Shown: in pieces, positions 1 through 6,597 of the stretch
How positions within the stretch are numbered: the first letter of the stretch is position 1
Layout: the number at the start of each line of letters is the position of its first letter
Assembly: GCA_913047775.1 (NCBI GenBank)
Contig: CAJWUE010000036.1
Span: 1 to 13,715, forward strand
Direction: 5' to 3'
DNA: 13,715 bases
DNA from: GCA-002731945 sp913047775
GTDB taxonomy: Bacteria; Pseudomonadota; Alphaproteobacteria; MED-G09
Position numbers and translations under genes: made by a program
The notes under the pieces: model-generated
What the model was told of the DNA's origin: nothing
Seen by the model: the letters and a program-made list of their open reading frames with translations, nothing else
Database searches by the model: none

Positions 1-215
1 CCTTCAAGATTTCTTTGTTTTTTATTCTTAATATTATTATCAGAAATTTCTGCAGATTTTATTGCATGATCCATTGTTTCAGTAATAAATAAATTTAATG
101 GTCTTGAAGATTCCATCTCTTTTACATGAGATGCTATCAGCTCTTTACAGGAAAATTGCTTTTTAATAAGAGCATCTCTAGTTTGATGAAGATTTAATTT
201 TGTTATATCTTCCAT
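1..215 (-). CDS. gatA: GatA, glutamyl-tRNA(Gln)/aspartyl-tRNA(Asn) amidotransferase subunit A, N-terminal part only
   Basis: Only the first 71 codons are present; the rest lies beyond the left edge. GatA is the amidase subunit of GatCAB. It releases ammonia from glutamine so that Glu-tRNA(Gln) and/or Asp-tRNA(Asn) can be amidated in the cytoplasm. The visible N-terminus (MEDITKLNLHQTRDALIKK, later ending RNLEG) follows the usual GatA opening: a helix with an L-T/H-x-x-R-D-x-L pattern, then an LNLFIT stretch where GatA has LNAFI/V. The Ser-Ser-Lys catalytic core is not in the window. The ATG at 215-213 directly abuts the gatC stop (TAAATG), so translational coupling is likely. Identification rests on partial similarity plus the gatC neighbour. 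Confidence 0.88.
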   Translation of the reverse strand, partial: MEDITKLNLHQTRDALIKKQFSCKELIASHVKEMESSRPLNLFITETMDHAIKSAEISDNNIKNKKQRNLE

Positions 216-509
216 TTAATCAATTATCTTTGGAACAAGGAAAAAGCCTTCTTTTGTTTTAGGGGCATTAGCTATTATATTTTCTCTATAACCCCCGTCG
301 ACTATTTCGTCTTTTCTTTTCTTTAGTTCTGCATCTTCTTCAAAAGAAGAAAATATTGGCTCAACCTCATTAGTATTTACTTGAGACAATTGCTCTATCC
401 ATTCGAGAATTTTGGATAATTCTTCAGATAGATCTTTAACATCATCTTCAGAAACTGAAATCCTAGAAAGTTTAGCTATCTTTCTTACTAAATTTTTGTC
501 TATCGACAT
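216..509 (-). CDS. gatC: GatC, amidotransferase subunit C
   Basis: 97-residue protein of the usual GatC length. GatC is the small subunit that wraps around GatA and stabilises GatCAB; it has no active site. Diagnostic stretches are VRKIAKLSRISVSEDD near the N-terminus, the helical SKILEWIEQLSQVNTNEVEP segment and the C-terminal GGYRENIIANAPKTKEGFF, close to the alphaproteobacterial consensus. I place the start at the ATG at 509-507 because a GGAG ribosome binding site sits 5 bases upstream and the conserved helix begins at once. A longer reading from TTG at 539 would add ten unrelated residues. The gene is followed without a gap by gatA and faces ruvX divergently. Confidence 0.95.
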   Translation of the reverse strand: MSIDKNLVRKIAKLSRISVSEDDVKDLSEELSKILEWIEQLSQVNTNEVEPIFSSFEEDAELKKRKDEIVDGGYRENIIANAPKTKEGFFLVPKIID

Positions 510-583
510 ATTTTCTCCATAATTAAGCTTAAATAGCAAAGTCCTGCTTGCATAGCAATAATAACAATTTATACATATATAAA
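510..583. promoter_or_regulatory. Divergent gatC/ruvX promoter region
   Basis: This 74-base AT-rich gap is the only space between the divergent gatC and ruvX genes, so both promoters should lie here or in coding sequence. On the minus strand TTGCTA is followed, 17 bases on, by TATTTA. On the plus strand TTGCAT at 548-553 is followed, 18 bases on, by TACATA at 572-577. These matches are weak. The location is solid; the exact boxes are speculative. Confidence 0.35.
515..518 (-). promoter_or_regulatory. Ribosome binding site of gatC (GGAG)
   Basis: GGAG on the minus strand, 5 bases from the ATG at 509-507. It decides the gatC start against the in-frame TTG at 539. Confidence 0.7.
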
Positions 584-1051
584 ATGCTTATTAATGACCC
601 TTTAATTTTTTATAAAGAAGTTACATCTAATGAATGTATCTTAGGAATTGATCCCGGTACAAAAAGGATTGGATTGGCCTTATCGGATATTAATAAAAAA
701 ATATCTAGCCCTCTAACAACATTAGAGAAAATTAAATATACAGACATGCTGGGAGAACTAGAAAAAATTAAAAAACAATACCTCTTTGGTGGAATAGTTA
801 TTGGTAATCCGATTAATATGGACGGAACGATAGGTAAAAAATCTCAATCCAGTAATTCTCTAGCTAATAATCTAGTTAGAGATATGAAAATTCCTGTTTT
901 ATTATGGGACGAAAGATTATCCACCTCAGCGGTTGAAAGAATGTTGATTGATGCTGATATTTCAAGAAAAAGAAGAAAGGCTATTATTGATAAACTTTCT
1001 GCCGCATATATTCTCCAAGGATACTTAGATTATTTAGTTATAAATCTTTAG
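584..1051 (+). CDS. ruvX: RuvX/YqgF, Holliday junction resolvase-like nuclease
   Basis: 155-residue RNase H-fold protein of the YqgF/RuvX family, linked to 16S rRNA 5'-end maturation and to resolving DNA junctions. The family signature ILGIDPGTKRIGLALSD sits at about residues 19-35, with the first catalytic Asp in GIDPGT. GGIVIGNPINMDG follows mid-protein, then LLWDERLSTSAVERML and a C-terminal KLSAAYILQGYLD whose Asp completes the acidic site. The ATG at 584 matches the alphaproteobacterial form, which carries about 18 residues before the first strand. A TTG at 548 would add twelve Asn-rich residues and is unlikely. No Shine-Dalgarno is evident. It converges with pyrB; only 24 bases separate the stops and no terminator hairpin is visible. 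Confidence 0.94.
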   Translation: MLINDPLIFYKEVTSNECILGIDPGTKRIGLALSDINKKISSPLTTLEKIKYTDMLGELEKIKKQYLFGGIVIGNPINMDGTIGKKSQSSNSLANNLVRDMKIPVLLWDERLSTSAVERMLIDADISRKRRKAIIDKLSAAYILQGYLDYLVINL

Positions 1052-1075
1052 AGTCAGGCTCATACTGAAATTAAC

Positions 1076-1933
1076 TTAGCTTAGTATCTTTTCAAGTAGG
1101 GACATTCTACACCACAGACCATATTTCATTTGATCAAAATATTTTGCTCTACTATCTTGGTCAAATTCTTTAGGAATCTCATTCACCCTGGGAAGAGGAT
1201 GCATCACAATAGACTTGTTTCCTAATCTATTTAATTGATCAATACTCAATGCATAATCGTGACTGCTTCCCCTTTCAACCTGGACTCTAGTAACGTATAA
1301 AATGTCAGTTCTTTCTAGAACTTCATCGATGTTATTAGTCTCAAAACAACCTTTAGGACGAATTTCTTCTGGTATCCTTAAATTTTCTGGGCTTACAAAA
1401 TTAAATTTATTGTTTTTATATCTACTAAGCAATTTAACTAAACTTTTAACAGTTCTTCCATTTTTAAGGTCTCCAATAAAGGTTATAGTAAGATTATCTA
1501 AGCTAAGATTGTTGTTAGAGAAGATTGTAAATCCGTCTAATAAGGTTTGGGTCGGGTGTTCTCCCTCTCCATCTCCTCCATTGATAATAGGAACAGAACT
1601 AACTTTTGATGCGCGTGTTGCCGCTCCTATCTCTGGATGCCTCAATACTATGCAATCACTTAGATTGCTCATTGCTATAATTGTATCTTCTAGACTTTCA
1701 CCCTTGGTAACACTAGAAAATTTAACGTTATTAATTGGAATTACAGACCCCCCTTTGCGGACCATTGCACTATAAAAAGATGACGAAGTCCTTGTTGAGG
1801 GTTCATAAAACAAATTTGTTAGAATTTTACCCTTTAAGATATTTGAAGGATTACCCTTATTCTTTAATGAATCCTTCCAGATTTCAATTATGAAATCTTC
1901 TGACATATCATTTACTGATAGAAGATGTTGCAC
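1076..1933 (-). CDS. pyrB: Aspartate carbamoyltransferase catalytic subunit (class B-like)
   Basis: Condenses carbamoyl phosphate with aspartate to N-carbamoyl-aspartate, the committed step of pyrimidine synthesis. Numbered from the GTG start: carbamoyl-phosphate loop STRT at 46-49, the 80s-loop Lys within VTKGES at about 77, RHP at 98-100, HPTQ at 126-129, GDLKNGRTV from 154, aspartate-site TRVQ at about 215-218 and HPLPR at 245-249. HPLPR and GDLKNGRT favour ATCase over ornithine carbamoyltransferase and resemble the E. coli PyrB/CAD type. The 285 residues are slightly below E. coli PyrB. I choose GTG at 1933 because AAGG lies 7 bases upstream and homology begins at HLLSVND. A TTG at 1966 (296 aa) is possible and would place the start one base from plsY's. 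Neither pyrC nor pyrI is adjacent, so trimer-only versus regulated assembly is unknown. Confidence 0.92.
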   Translation of the reverse strand: MQHLLSVNDMSEDFIIEIWKDSLKNKGNPSNILKGKILTNLFYEPSTRTSSSFYSAMVRKGGSVIPINNVKFSSVTKGESLEDTIIAMSNLSDCIVLRHPEIGAATRASKVSSVPIINGGDGEGEHPTQTLLDGFTIFSNNNLSLDNLTITFIGDLKNGRTVKSLVKLLSRYKNNKFNFVSPENLRIPEEIRPKGCFETNNIDEVLERTDILYVTRVQVERGSSHDYALSIDQLNRLGNKSIVMHPLPRVNEIPKEFDQDSRAKYFDQMKYGLWCRMSLLEKILS

Positions 1934-1940
1934 GTAATTA

Positions 1941-1944
1941 CCTT
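1941..1944 (-). promoter_or_regulatory. Putative ribosome binding site of pyrB (AAGG)
   Basis: AAGG on the minus strand, 7 bases before GTG at 1933-1931. It supports the shorter start; the TTG at 1966 has no comparable site. Confidence 0.45.
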
Positions 1945-1967
1945 TCAGATTATTTATATATAGCAAA

Positions 1968-2564
1968 ATGATATTTTTTGACCCTATAATTTTAACTTTT
2001 TTAGTTTTTTTTCTAAGCTATCTCTTTGGATCATTTCCAACAGGTTATGTATTAACAAGGTTATTTCTTGATATTGATATTAGAGATTTAGGCTCGGGTA
2101 ATGTTGGTTCTACTAATGTCTTGAGGGCGGGTTCGAAAAAAATAGCTTTTATAACACTTCTACTCGACATACTAAAAGGTTATATACCAGTATATTTAAC
2201 GATAAAATTTTCTAATGAATTAGCATATATTGCTGGAATATCAGCTTTTATCGGGCATATATTCCCGATTTGGTTAAAATTTAAAGGAGGTAAAGGAATA
2301 GCTACATTCATAGGTATTATAAGTGGAATTTCATTAATTTCAGGTTTTGTCTTTATTTTATCCTGGTTGTTAGTAGCTATAGTTACAAAGAAATCATCGA
2401 TTGCGTCATTATTATCATGTTTAATCGCAAATATTTTTGTTTATGTTAATTATGGACCCTACCTTGGATTGTTTGTGACGTGTTTATATGTATTATCAAT
2501 CTTTATGCATAAAGATAATATTGAGAGAATTATTAAGGGAAACGAACCAAAAATTAAATTTTGA
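1968..2564 (+). CDS. plsY: PlsY, acyl-phosphate:glycerol-3-phosphate acyltransferase
   Basis: 198-residue inner-membrane enzyme that transfers an acyl group from acyl phosphate to glycerol-3-phosphate, giving lysophosphatidic acid for membrane lipid synthesis. PlsY signatures in order: GSFPTGY at 21-27 after the first membrane helix, DIRDLGSGNVGSTN at 37-50 (motif 1), HIFPIWLKFKGGKGIAT at 97-113 (motif 2, Gly-rich phosphate loop) and the C-terminal HKDNIERIIKGNEPKI from 181 (motif 3). Between them are hydrophobic segments fitting the usual multi-pass topology. The ATG at 1968 lacks a Shine-Dalgarno, but the first helix follows immediately. It is divergent from pyrB with at most 34 bases between starts. 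dprA, a frequent neighbour between plsY and topA, is absent. Confidence 0.96.
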   Translation: MIFFDPIILTFLVFFLSYLFGSFPTGYVLTRLFLDIDIRDLGSGNVGSTNVLRAGSKKIAFITLLLDILKGYIPVYLTIKFSNELAYIAGISAFIGHIFPIWLKFKGGKGIATFIGIISGISLISGFVFILSWLLVAIVTKKSSIASLLSCLIANIFVYVNYGPYLGLFVTCLYVLSIFMHKDNIERIIKGNEPKIKF

Positions 2565-2597
2565 TAGATATTTTTAAAATAAAAATTTATTAGTTAT

Positions 2598-2626
2598 TTG
2601 ACTTATTTAAAAAAAAGTGAACATTT
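2598..2626 (+). promoter_or_regulatory. Possible topA promoter
   Basis: TTGACT at 2598-2603 resembles a -35 box, in the 85-base plsY-topA gap. The best -10 at 17-base spacing is ACATTT, a poor match. A topA ribosome binding site (GGAG at 2640-2643, 6 bases before ATG) follows. Only the -35 match and location support this. Confidence 0.28.
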
Positions 2627-2649
2627 TTGTTTTTTTATTGGAGTGAATT

Positions 2650-5115
2650 ATGCATTTGGTAGTTGTTGAATCTCCTGCAAAAGCTAGAACCATAGAAGCC
2701 TATCTAGGTAGGGACTATAAAGTTATTGCCTCTTTAGGACACATTCGTGATCTTCCTTCAAGTGAAGGATCTGTAAGGCCTGATAATAATTTTGAAATGA
2801 TTTGGGAGCTAGGCGAAAAAGGAAAAAAACAAACTAAAACAATAAACGAAGCTCTTAAAGGGTCTGATAGTCTAATTCTGGCAACTGATCCTGATAGAGA
2901 AGGTGAAGCTATTGCTTGGCATGTCCTTCAAGTCTTACAAGAAAAAGGAAGTCTGAAAGATAAACATGTATCTCGAGTGACTTTTAACGCAATCACAAAA
3001 AAAGAAGTTACCGAAGCCATCAAAAACCCTCGAGAATTAGATAAAGAAATGGTTGATGCTTATCTCGCTAGAAGGGCTTTGGATTATTTGGTAGGTTTTA
3101 CTTTATCACCTGTACTTTGGAGAAAACTTCCAGGCGCTAGATCGGCTGGTCGTGTCCAATCAGTAGCCTTAAGGTTGATTTGTGAAAGAGAAATAGAAAT
3201 AGAATCTTTTAAAGCGCAAGAATATTGGTCAATTGAAAATCTTTTTGCATATGAGGACCAACAGCCATTTAAAGCAAAACTAACTCATATAAATCGAAAA
3301 AAATTAGAACAATTTGATCTAACCTCAAAACAAGATTCAGAAGATTCTGCAAAAATAATCAAAGAAAATGATTATCAAATTACTGAAATCAAGGAAAAAA
3401 ATGTTTCTAGAAAACCATCTGCCCCCTTTATTACATCAACCCTTCAAATGGAAGCTTCACGTAAGCTTAATATGTCAGCAAAAAACACTATGATGACTGC
3501 TCAAAGACTGTATGAAAATGGCCTAATCACCTACATGCGTACTGATGGTGTTCAGATAGGTAAGGATAGTGTTGTAGCCATAAGAGAATCAATTAATAAT
3601 ATTTTTGGTGGTAATTTTTTACCTTTAAATCCAATCGAATACTCTAATAACGTAGCAAATGCTCAGGAAGCTCATGAAGCGATACGACCAACCGATCCAA
3701 AAAAATCACCCGAATCAATTGAAAATAATATCGGAAAAGATGAGTATGAACTTTATTCACTAATATGGAAAAGAACTCTATCCAGTCAAATGAGAAAATG
3801 GGAAGGATTGAGAACCTCAATCATAATTACAAACGAATCTAATGAGATAAGATTTAGAGCTTCAGGTACAGTTACTACTTTTGAAGGATTTAGAACACTA
3901 TATGAGGAAGGAAGAAAAGACGTAAAAGAAGATTCACAAGATTTACCCAAACTTGAAAAAGGAAATCACCTAAACCTAATTGAAATTGAACAAAACCAAC
4001 ATTTTACTAAAGCTCCACCTAGATATTCAGAGGCTTCACTTGTAAAATCACTTGAAGAAAGAGGAATTGGAAGACCATCTACTTACGCCTCAATAATCTC
4101 CGTCCTTCAAGATAGAAATTATGTCAGGCTAGATAAAAAATATTTTTACCCAGAAGACAAAGGTCGTTTAGTTACTTCTTTTTTAGAAAATTTCTTTGAA
4201 CAATATGTTGGGTATGACTTTACCGCAGAGTTAGAGCAAAACTTAGACAAAGTTTCTAACGGTGAAGTAAATTGGAAAGATTTTCTTAATGATTTTTGGG
4301 GTGAATTTAATAATTGCTCAACCAAAGCCTTGGAATTAAGAACTAGAGAAATTTTAGACAAGTTAAATGAAAGCCTTGGAAATCATATTTTTAAATCAGA
4401 AGAAGGTAAAGTAGAAAGGAAATGTCCTAAATGTGCAGACGGTATCCTTAGTCTTAAAACTAGTAGAAATGGAGCATTTATAGGCTGTTCATTATACCCA
4501 GATTGTAAATATACAAGGCCTTTCGGGAGCAACAATGTTGAACCTAAAGTTATAGGTATTGACCCCAACACAAATAAAAACGTAAACCTTTTAGTTGGCA
4601 GATATGGTCCTTATCTTCAAATTGATTCTGATAATGAAGAAACGAAACCCAAGAGAGCTGCAATACCTAAAACAATTGATCCTTCTGATATAAATATAGA
4701 ACTTGCCTTAAACTTGTTATCCCTACCTAGAACAGTAGGAATACATCCTGAAGATGGTAATGAAATTAAAGCTGGGCTTGGTCGCTTTGGTCCTTATGTA
4801 GTCCATGATGGTATCTTCGCAAGTTTAACTAATGTGGAAGAATTATTTTCCTTAGGTCTTAACAGAGCTATAGATTTGATAGAAGAAAAAAAAGCTAACC
4901 CAGGAAGAGGAAAAGCAAGTAAAGCAATCAAAGAACTTGGTAAAGACCCCAAAGATGAAACAATTATTAAACTCATGGATGGTAGATATGGACCCTATGT
5001 TAAATCGGGTAAGATTAATGCCTCAGTGCCAAAAGATATGAATTTGAATCAAGTTACCTTAGAGATTGCAATTGATTTAATTGAAAATCAGAAAATGAAA
5101 AAAAAGAAAAAATGA
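2650..5115 (+). CDS. topA: DNA topoisomerase I (type IA)
   Basis: 821-residue type IA topoisomerase that relaxes negative supercoils by cutting one strand through a 5'-phosphotyrosine. The Toprim domain opens at once (VVVESPAKARTIEAYLG, catalytic Glu7) and has the DPDREGE acidic triad at Asp80, Asp82 and Glu84. The nucleophile is Tyr295 in LITYMRTDG; HEAIRPT and the RGIGRPSTYASII block follow. One C-terminal Cys4 zinc ribbon is present (Cys592, 595, 613, 619). After it come three G-R-Y/F-G-P-Y repeats starting near residues 650, 711 and 778, typical of alphaproteobacterial TopA, and an Asn-Gln-Lys-Met-Lys5 tail. GGAG stands 6 bases before the ATG. The stop overlaps the NUDIX start (ATGA), and an in-frame A AAA AAG lies three codons before the stop. 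rnr, often next downstream in alphaproteobacteria, is missing. Confidence 0.98.
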   Translation: MHLVVVESPAKARTIEAYLGRDYKVIASLGHIRDLPSSEGSVRPDNNFEMIWELGEKGKKQTKTINEALKGSDSLILATDPDREGEAIAWHVLQVLQEKGSLKDKHVSRVTFNAITKKEVTEAIKNPRELDKEMVDAYLARRALDYLVGFTLSPVLWRKLPGARSAGRVQSVALRLICEREIEIESFKAQEYWSIENLFAYEDQQPFKAKLTHINRKKLEQFDLTSKQDSEDSAKIIKENDYQITEIKEKNVSRKPSAPFITSTLQMEASRKLNMSAKNTMMTAQRLYENGLITYMRTDGVQIGKDSVVAIRESINNIFGGNFLPLNPIEYSNNVANAQEAHEAIRPTDPKKSPESIENNIGKDEYELYSLIWKRTLSSQMRKWEGLRTSIIITNESNEIRFRASGTVTTFEGFRTLYEEGRKDVKEDSQDLPKLEKGNHLNLIEIEQNQHFTKAPPRYSEASLVKSLEERGIGRPSTYASIISVLQDRNYVRLDKKYFYPEDKGRLVTSFLENFFEQYVGYDFTAELEQNLDKVSNGEVNWKDFLNDFWGEFNNCSTKALELRTREILDKLNESLGNHIFKSEEGKVERKCPKCADGILSLKTSRNGAFIGCSLYPDCKYTRPFGSNNVEPKVIGIDPNTNKNVNLLVGRYGPYLQIDSDNEETKPKRAAIPKTIDPSDINIELALNLLSLPRTVGIHPEDGNEIKAGLGRFGPYVVHDGIFASLTNVEELFSLGLNRAIDLIEEKKANPGRGKASKAIKELGKDPKDETIIKLMDGRYGPYVKSGKINASVPKDMNLNQVTLEIAIDLIENQKMKKKKK
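5100..5106 (+). promoter_or_regulatory. Possible -1 frameshift heptamer A AAA AAG at the end of topA
   Basis: The heptamer lies in the topA frame as A-AAA-AAG, the arrangement used by E. coli dnaX. A -1 slip would read GAA AAA ATG and enter the NUDIX frame at its own start, fusing TopA to the NUDIX protein. I see no strong downstream hairpin and no upstream AGGAG stimulator. It may simply reflect AAA-rich lysine coding in a basic tail. Confidence 0.25.
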
Positions 5116-5726
5116 TCAATGAAAGTTTAGTAAAGCCTAAACCTGCTTCAAGCCTAATAATTACAAGAATAAATAACAATAAAATTCAAGTTTTAATGGG
5201 TCAACGACCAAGTACTTCTAAATTTGCACCAAATGTATGGGTGTTCCCAGGGGGAAAATTAGAAAAATCAGATATTTATAATCCTCACTTGAATATAAGT
5301 AAAAAAACTATGCATGATTTAGAGTTATTAAAAACTAATGAAAAAAACGGATATGGGCTTATTAATGCAGCTATTAGAGAAACTAAAGAAGAAACCGGTC
5401 TAAGACTATTAAATTATAACCTAGAAGATCTTTGGGTTTTGGCGCGAGCTATAACACCAACCTATCAAAGATTAAGGTTTGATACTAAATTCTTTGTTAC
5501 CTCCTATAATAATTTTTCAAATAACATCAAAGGGAATGGAGAATTACATAATCTTCAATTTTCTTATTTAGAGAAAGCATTAAAATTACCTTTATTTGAT
5601 ATCACTGAATTCTTGCTTGAAGAACTATTAAGAAAGTATAGAAAAGAAATATCTGAAGATTTTTTTCCTTTATTTTGGAGATACAAGAAAAATACTAGAA
5701 TAATTTCCAGACCTAATAATACTTGA
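5112..5726 (+). CDS. NUDIX hydrolase with split Nudix box (NUDT19-like)
   Basis: 204-residue Nudix-fold protein, expected to hydrolyse a nucleoside-diphosphate-linked substrate using a divalent metal. The first half of the Nudix box is VWVFPGGKLEKSD at about 42-54, the second AAIRETKEETGL at about 86-97. Instead of the few residues of a classic box (GX5EX7REUXEEXGU), roughly 35 residues separate them. Such an interrupted box is known in the NUDT19-like branch, common in alphaproteobacteria near topA/rnr/rpmG; human NUDT19 acts on CoA esters, but this gene's substrate is unknown. The metal-binding Glu cluster in RETKEETG is intact. It starts at the ATG overlapping the topA stop by four bases, so coupling is likely. 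No membrane segment or signal peptide is seen. Confidence 0.88.
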   Translation: MINESLVKPKPASSLIITRINNNKIQVLMGQRPSTSKFAPNVWVFPGGKLEKSDIYNPHLNISKKTMHDLELLKTNEKNGYGLINAAIRETKEETGLRLLNYNLEDLWVLARAITPTYQRLRFDTKFFVTSYNNFSNNIKGNGELHNLQFSYLEKALKLPLFDITEFLLEELLRKYRKEISEDFFPLFWRYKKNTRIISRPNNT

Positions 5727-5750
5727 CTAAAAATAAATTTTACGTACTTT
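5723..5750 (+). promoter_or_regulatory. Possible rpmG promoter
   Basis: TTGACT at 5723-5728 overlaps the NUDIX stop codon. TACTTT at 5745-5750 lies 16 bases downstream and could be the -10 box, about 20 bases before rpmG. The match is partial, but a separate promoter for a highly expressed ribosomal gene would be reasonable. Confidence 0.3.
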
Positions 5751-5769
5751 GCAAACAAAAGGGGTATAA

Positions 5770-5937
5770 ATGGCTAAAGCTACTACAGTAAAGATCAAGT
5801 TGGAAAGTACAGCTGGTACCGGCTATTATTATGTGACCAAAAAGAATTCTAGAAATATGACGGATAAGATGGTTGTAAAAAAATATGATCCAGTAGTCAG
5901 GAAACATGTTGAATTCAAAGAAGGAAAAATCAAATAA
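5770..5937 (+). CDS. rpmG: 50S ribosomal protein bL33
   Basis: 55-residue protein of exactly the usual L33 length. It begins MAKATTVKIKLESTAGTG, continues with YYYVTKKNSRNM and ends with KKYDPVVRKHVEFKEGKIK, matching alphaproteobacterial L33 almost residue for residue. It has no cysteines, so it is the zinc-independent (C-minus) form. GGGG at 5761-5764 stands 5 bases before the ATG, a strong ribosome binding site. bL33 sits in the large subunit near the tRNA exit region. It lies 43 bases after the NUDIX gene, in its common alphaproteobacterial position, and 5 bases before the proposed start of the HAD gene. Confidence 0.97.
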   Translation: MAKATTVKIKLESTAGTGYYYVTKKNSRNMTDKMVVKKYDPVVRKHVEFKEGKIK

Positions 5938-5942
5938 GTTTA

Positions 5943-6596
5943 ATTGAAAATACCCTAAATCAAATTAAATCATTATCTTTAAATAAAAATACACCAATCC
6001 TGATAACTGATGCTGACGAAGTTATTTTCCTGTTTCTAGAGGGATTGCAAAATTTTCTTTTTAAAAAAAATTTATTCTTAGATCTTAATGAACCAAGACT
6101 TACAGGTAATATAAAGAATTTATCTTCAGGAAAAACTGTAGATCAATCAGTAATGAGAGACCTTCTTCCTGAATTTTTTTCCAAGGAAACAGAAAATCTT
6201 GAGTTAGTGCCCGATGTTAAGAAAGTTTTAGAAAGACTTTCAGAAAAACTACAAATTGTTGTTCTTACCAACATACCTCAAAAAGATAAAAACAAACGAG
6301 AGAATGCCCTTAAAAATAATGGCATGAGCTATCCTGTTATAACTAATAATGGTCTTAAAGGAGAAGCAGTTAAAGAAATAGTAAAAGGAATAAAAGCAAA
6401 ATCATTCTTTATCGATGATATGCCACTAAACATAGATTCCGTATCAAAAGAATGTTCGGAAACTCTTTGTATACATTTTGTGCAGGACAATAGACTGAAA
6501 GAATTGATGCAAACACCAAAAAGTGCAAAAATAAAAGCTACAAACTGGATAGAGGTAGAAAATTATATTTTGGAATCATTAAAAAAGGTCGATTAG
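5943..6596 (+). CDS. HAD-superfamily hydrolase with apparent non-standard (ATT) start
   Basis: Probable cytoplasmic phosphatase of the haloacid dehalogenase superfamily; substrate unknown. Numbered from the ATT at 5943 (217 aa): motif I PILITDADEVIFLF with nucleophile Asp23 and acid/base Asp25, motif II VVLTN with Thr109, a Lys near 139-144 (GLKGEAVKEI) for motif III, and motif IV FFIDDMPL with Asp158-Asp159. The first ATG/GTG/TTG in this frame is the TTG at 6045, which would delete motif I. The frame is open back to 5913, inside rpmG, with no standard start. ATT at 5943, six bases after the rpmG stop, is my best guess through translational coupling; ATA at 5934 or CTG at 6000 are alternatives. 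A sequencing error or frameshift from rpmG cannot be excluded. One base separates its stop from the RidA start. Confidence 0.7.
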   Translation: MENTLNQIKSLSLNKNTPILITDADEVIFLFLEGLQNFLFKKNLFLDLNEPRLTGNIKNLSSGKTVDQSVMRDLLPEFFSKETENLELVPDVKKVLERLSEKLQIVVLTNIPQKDKNKRENALKNNGMSYPVITNNGLKGEAVKEIVKGIKAKSFFIDDMPLNIDSVSKECSETLCIHFVQDNRLKELMQTPKSAKIKATNWIEVENYILESLKKVD

Positions 6597-6597
6597 C

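Noticed and set aside
548..583. Longer ruvX start at TTG 548
   Set aside because: It adds an Asn-rich stretch absent from the family, while ATG at 584 gives the expected alphaproteobacterial N-terminus.
1052..1075. Possible hairpin terminator between convergent ruvX and pyrB
   Set aside because: Only three- to five-base imperfect stems can be drawn and no T-run follows on either strand.
1302..1775. Plus-strand open frame of 157 codons inside pyrB
   Set aside because: It is antisense to a fully conserved pyrB with all ATCase motifs; its translation is Leu/Ser-rich with no recognisable domain.
1076..1966. Ornithine carbamoyltransferase instead of PyrB
   Set aside because: The HPLPR, GDLKNGRT and TRVQ motifs are of ATCase type, and the OTCase HCLP motif is absent.
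2607..2638. A-run followed by T-run between plsY and topA as a rho-independent terminator
   Set aside because: The possible stem would be nearly pure A-T without a GC-rich core, so it is not a convincing terminator.
5944..5958. TTG at 5944 as the HAD gene start, followed by frameshifting at CCC TAA
   Set aside because: It stops after four codons, and a +1 shift at CCC-T would lead to another frame that also stops; only an unlikely -1 shift would reach the HAD frame.
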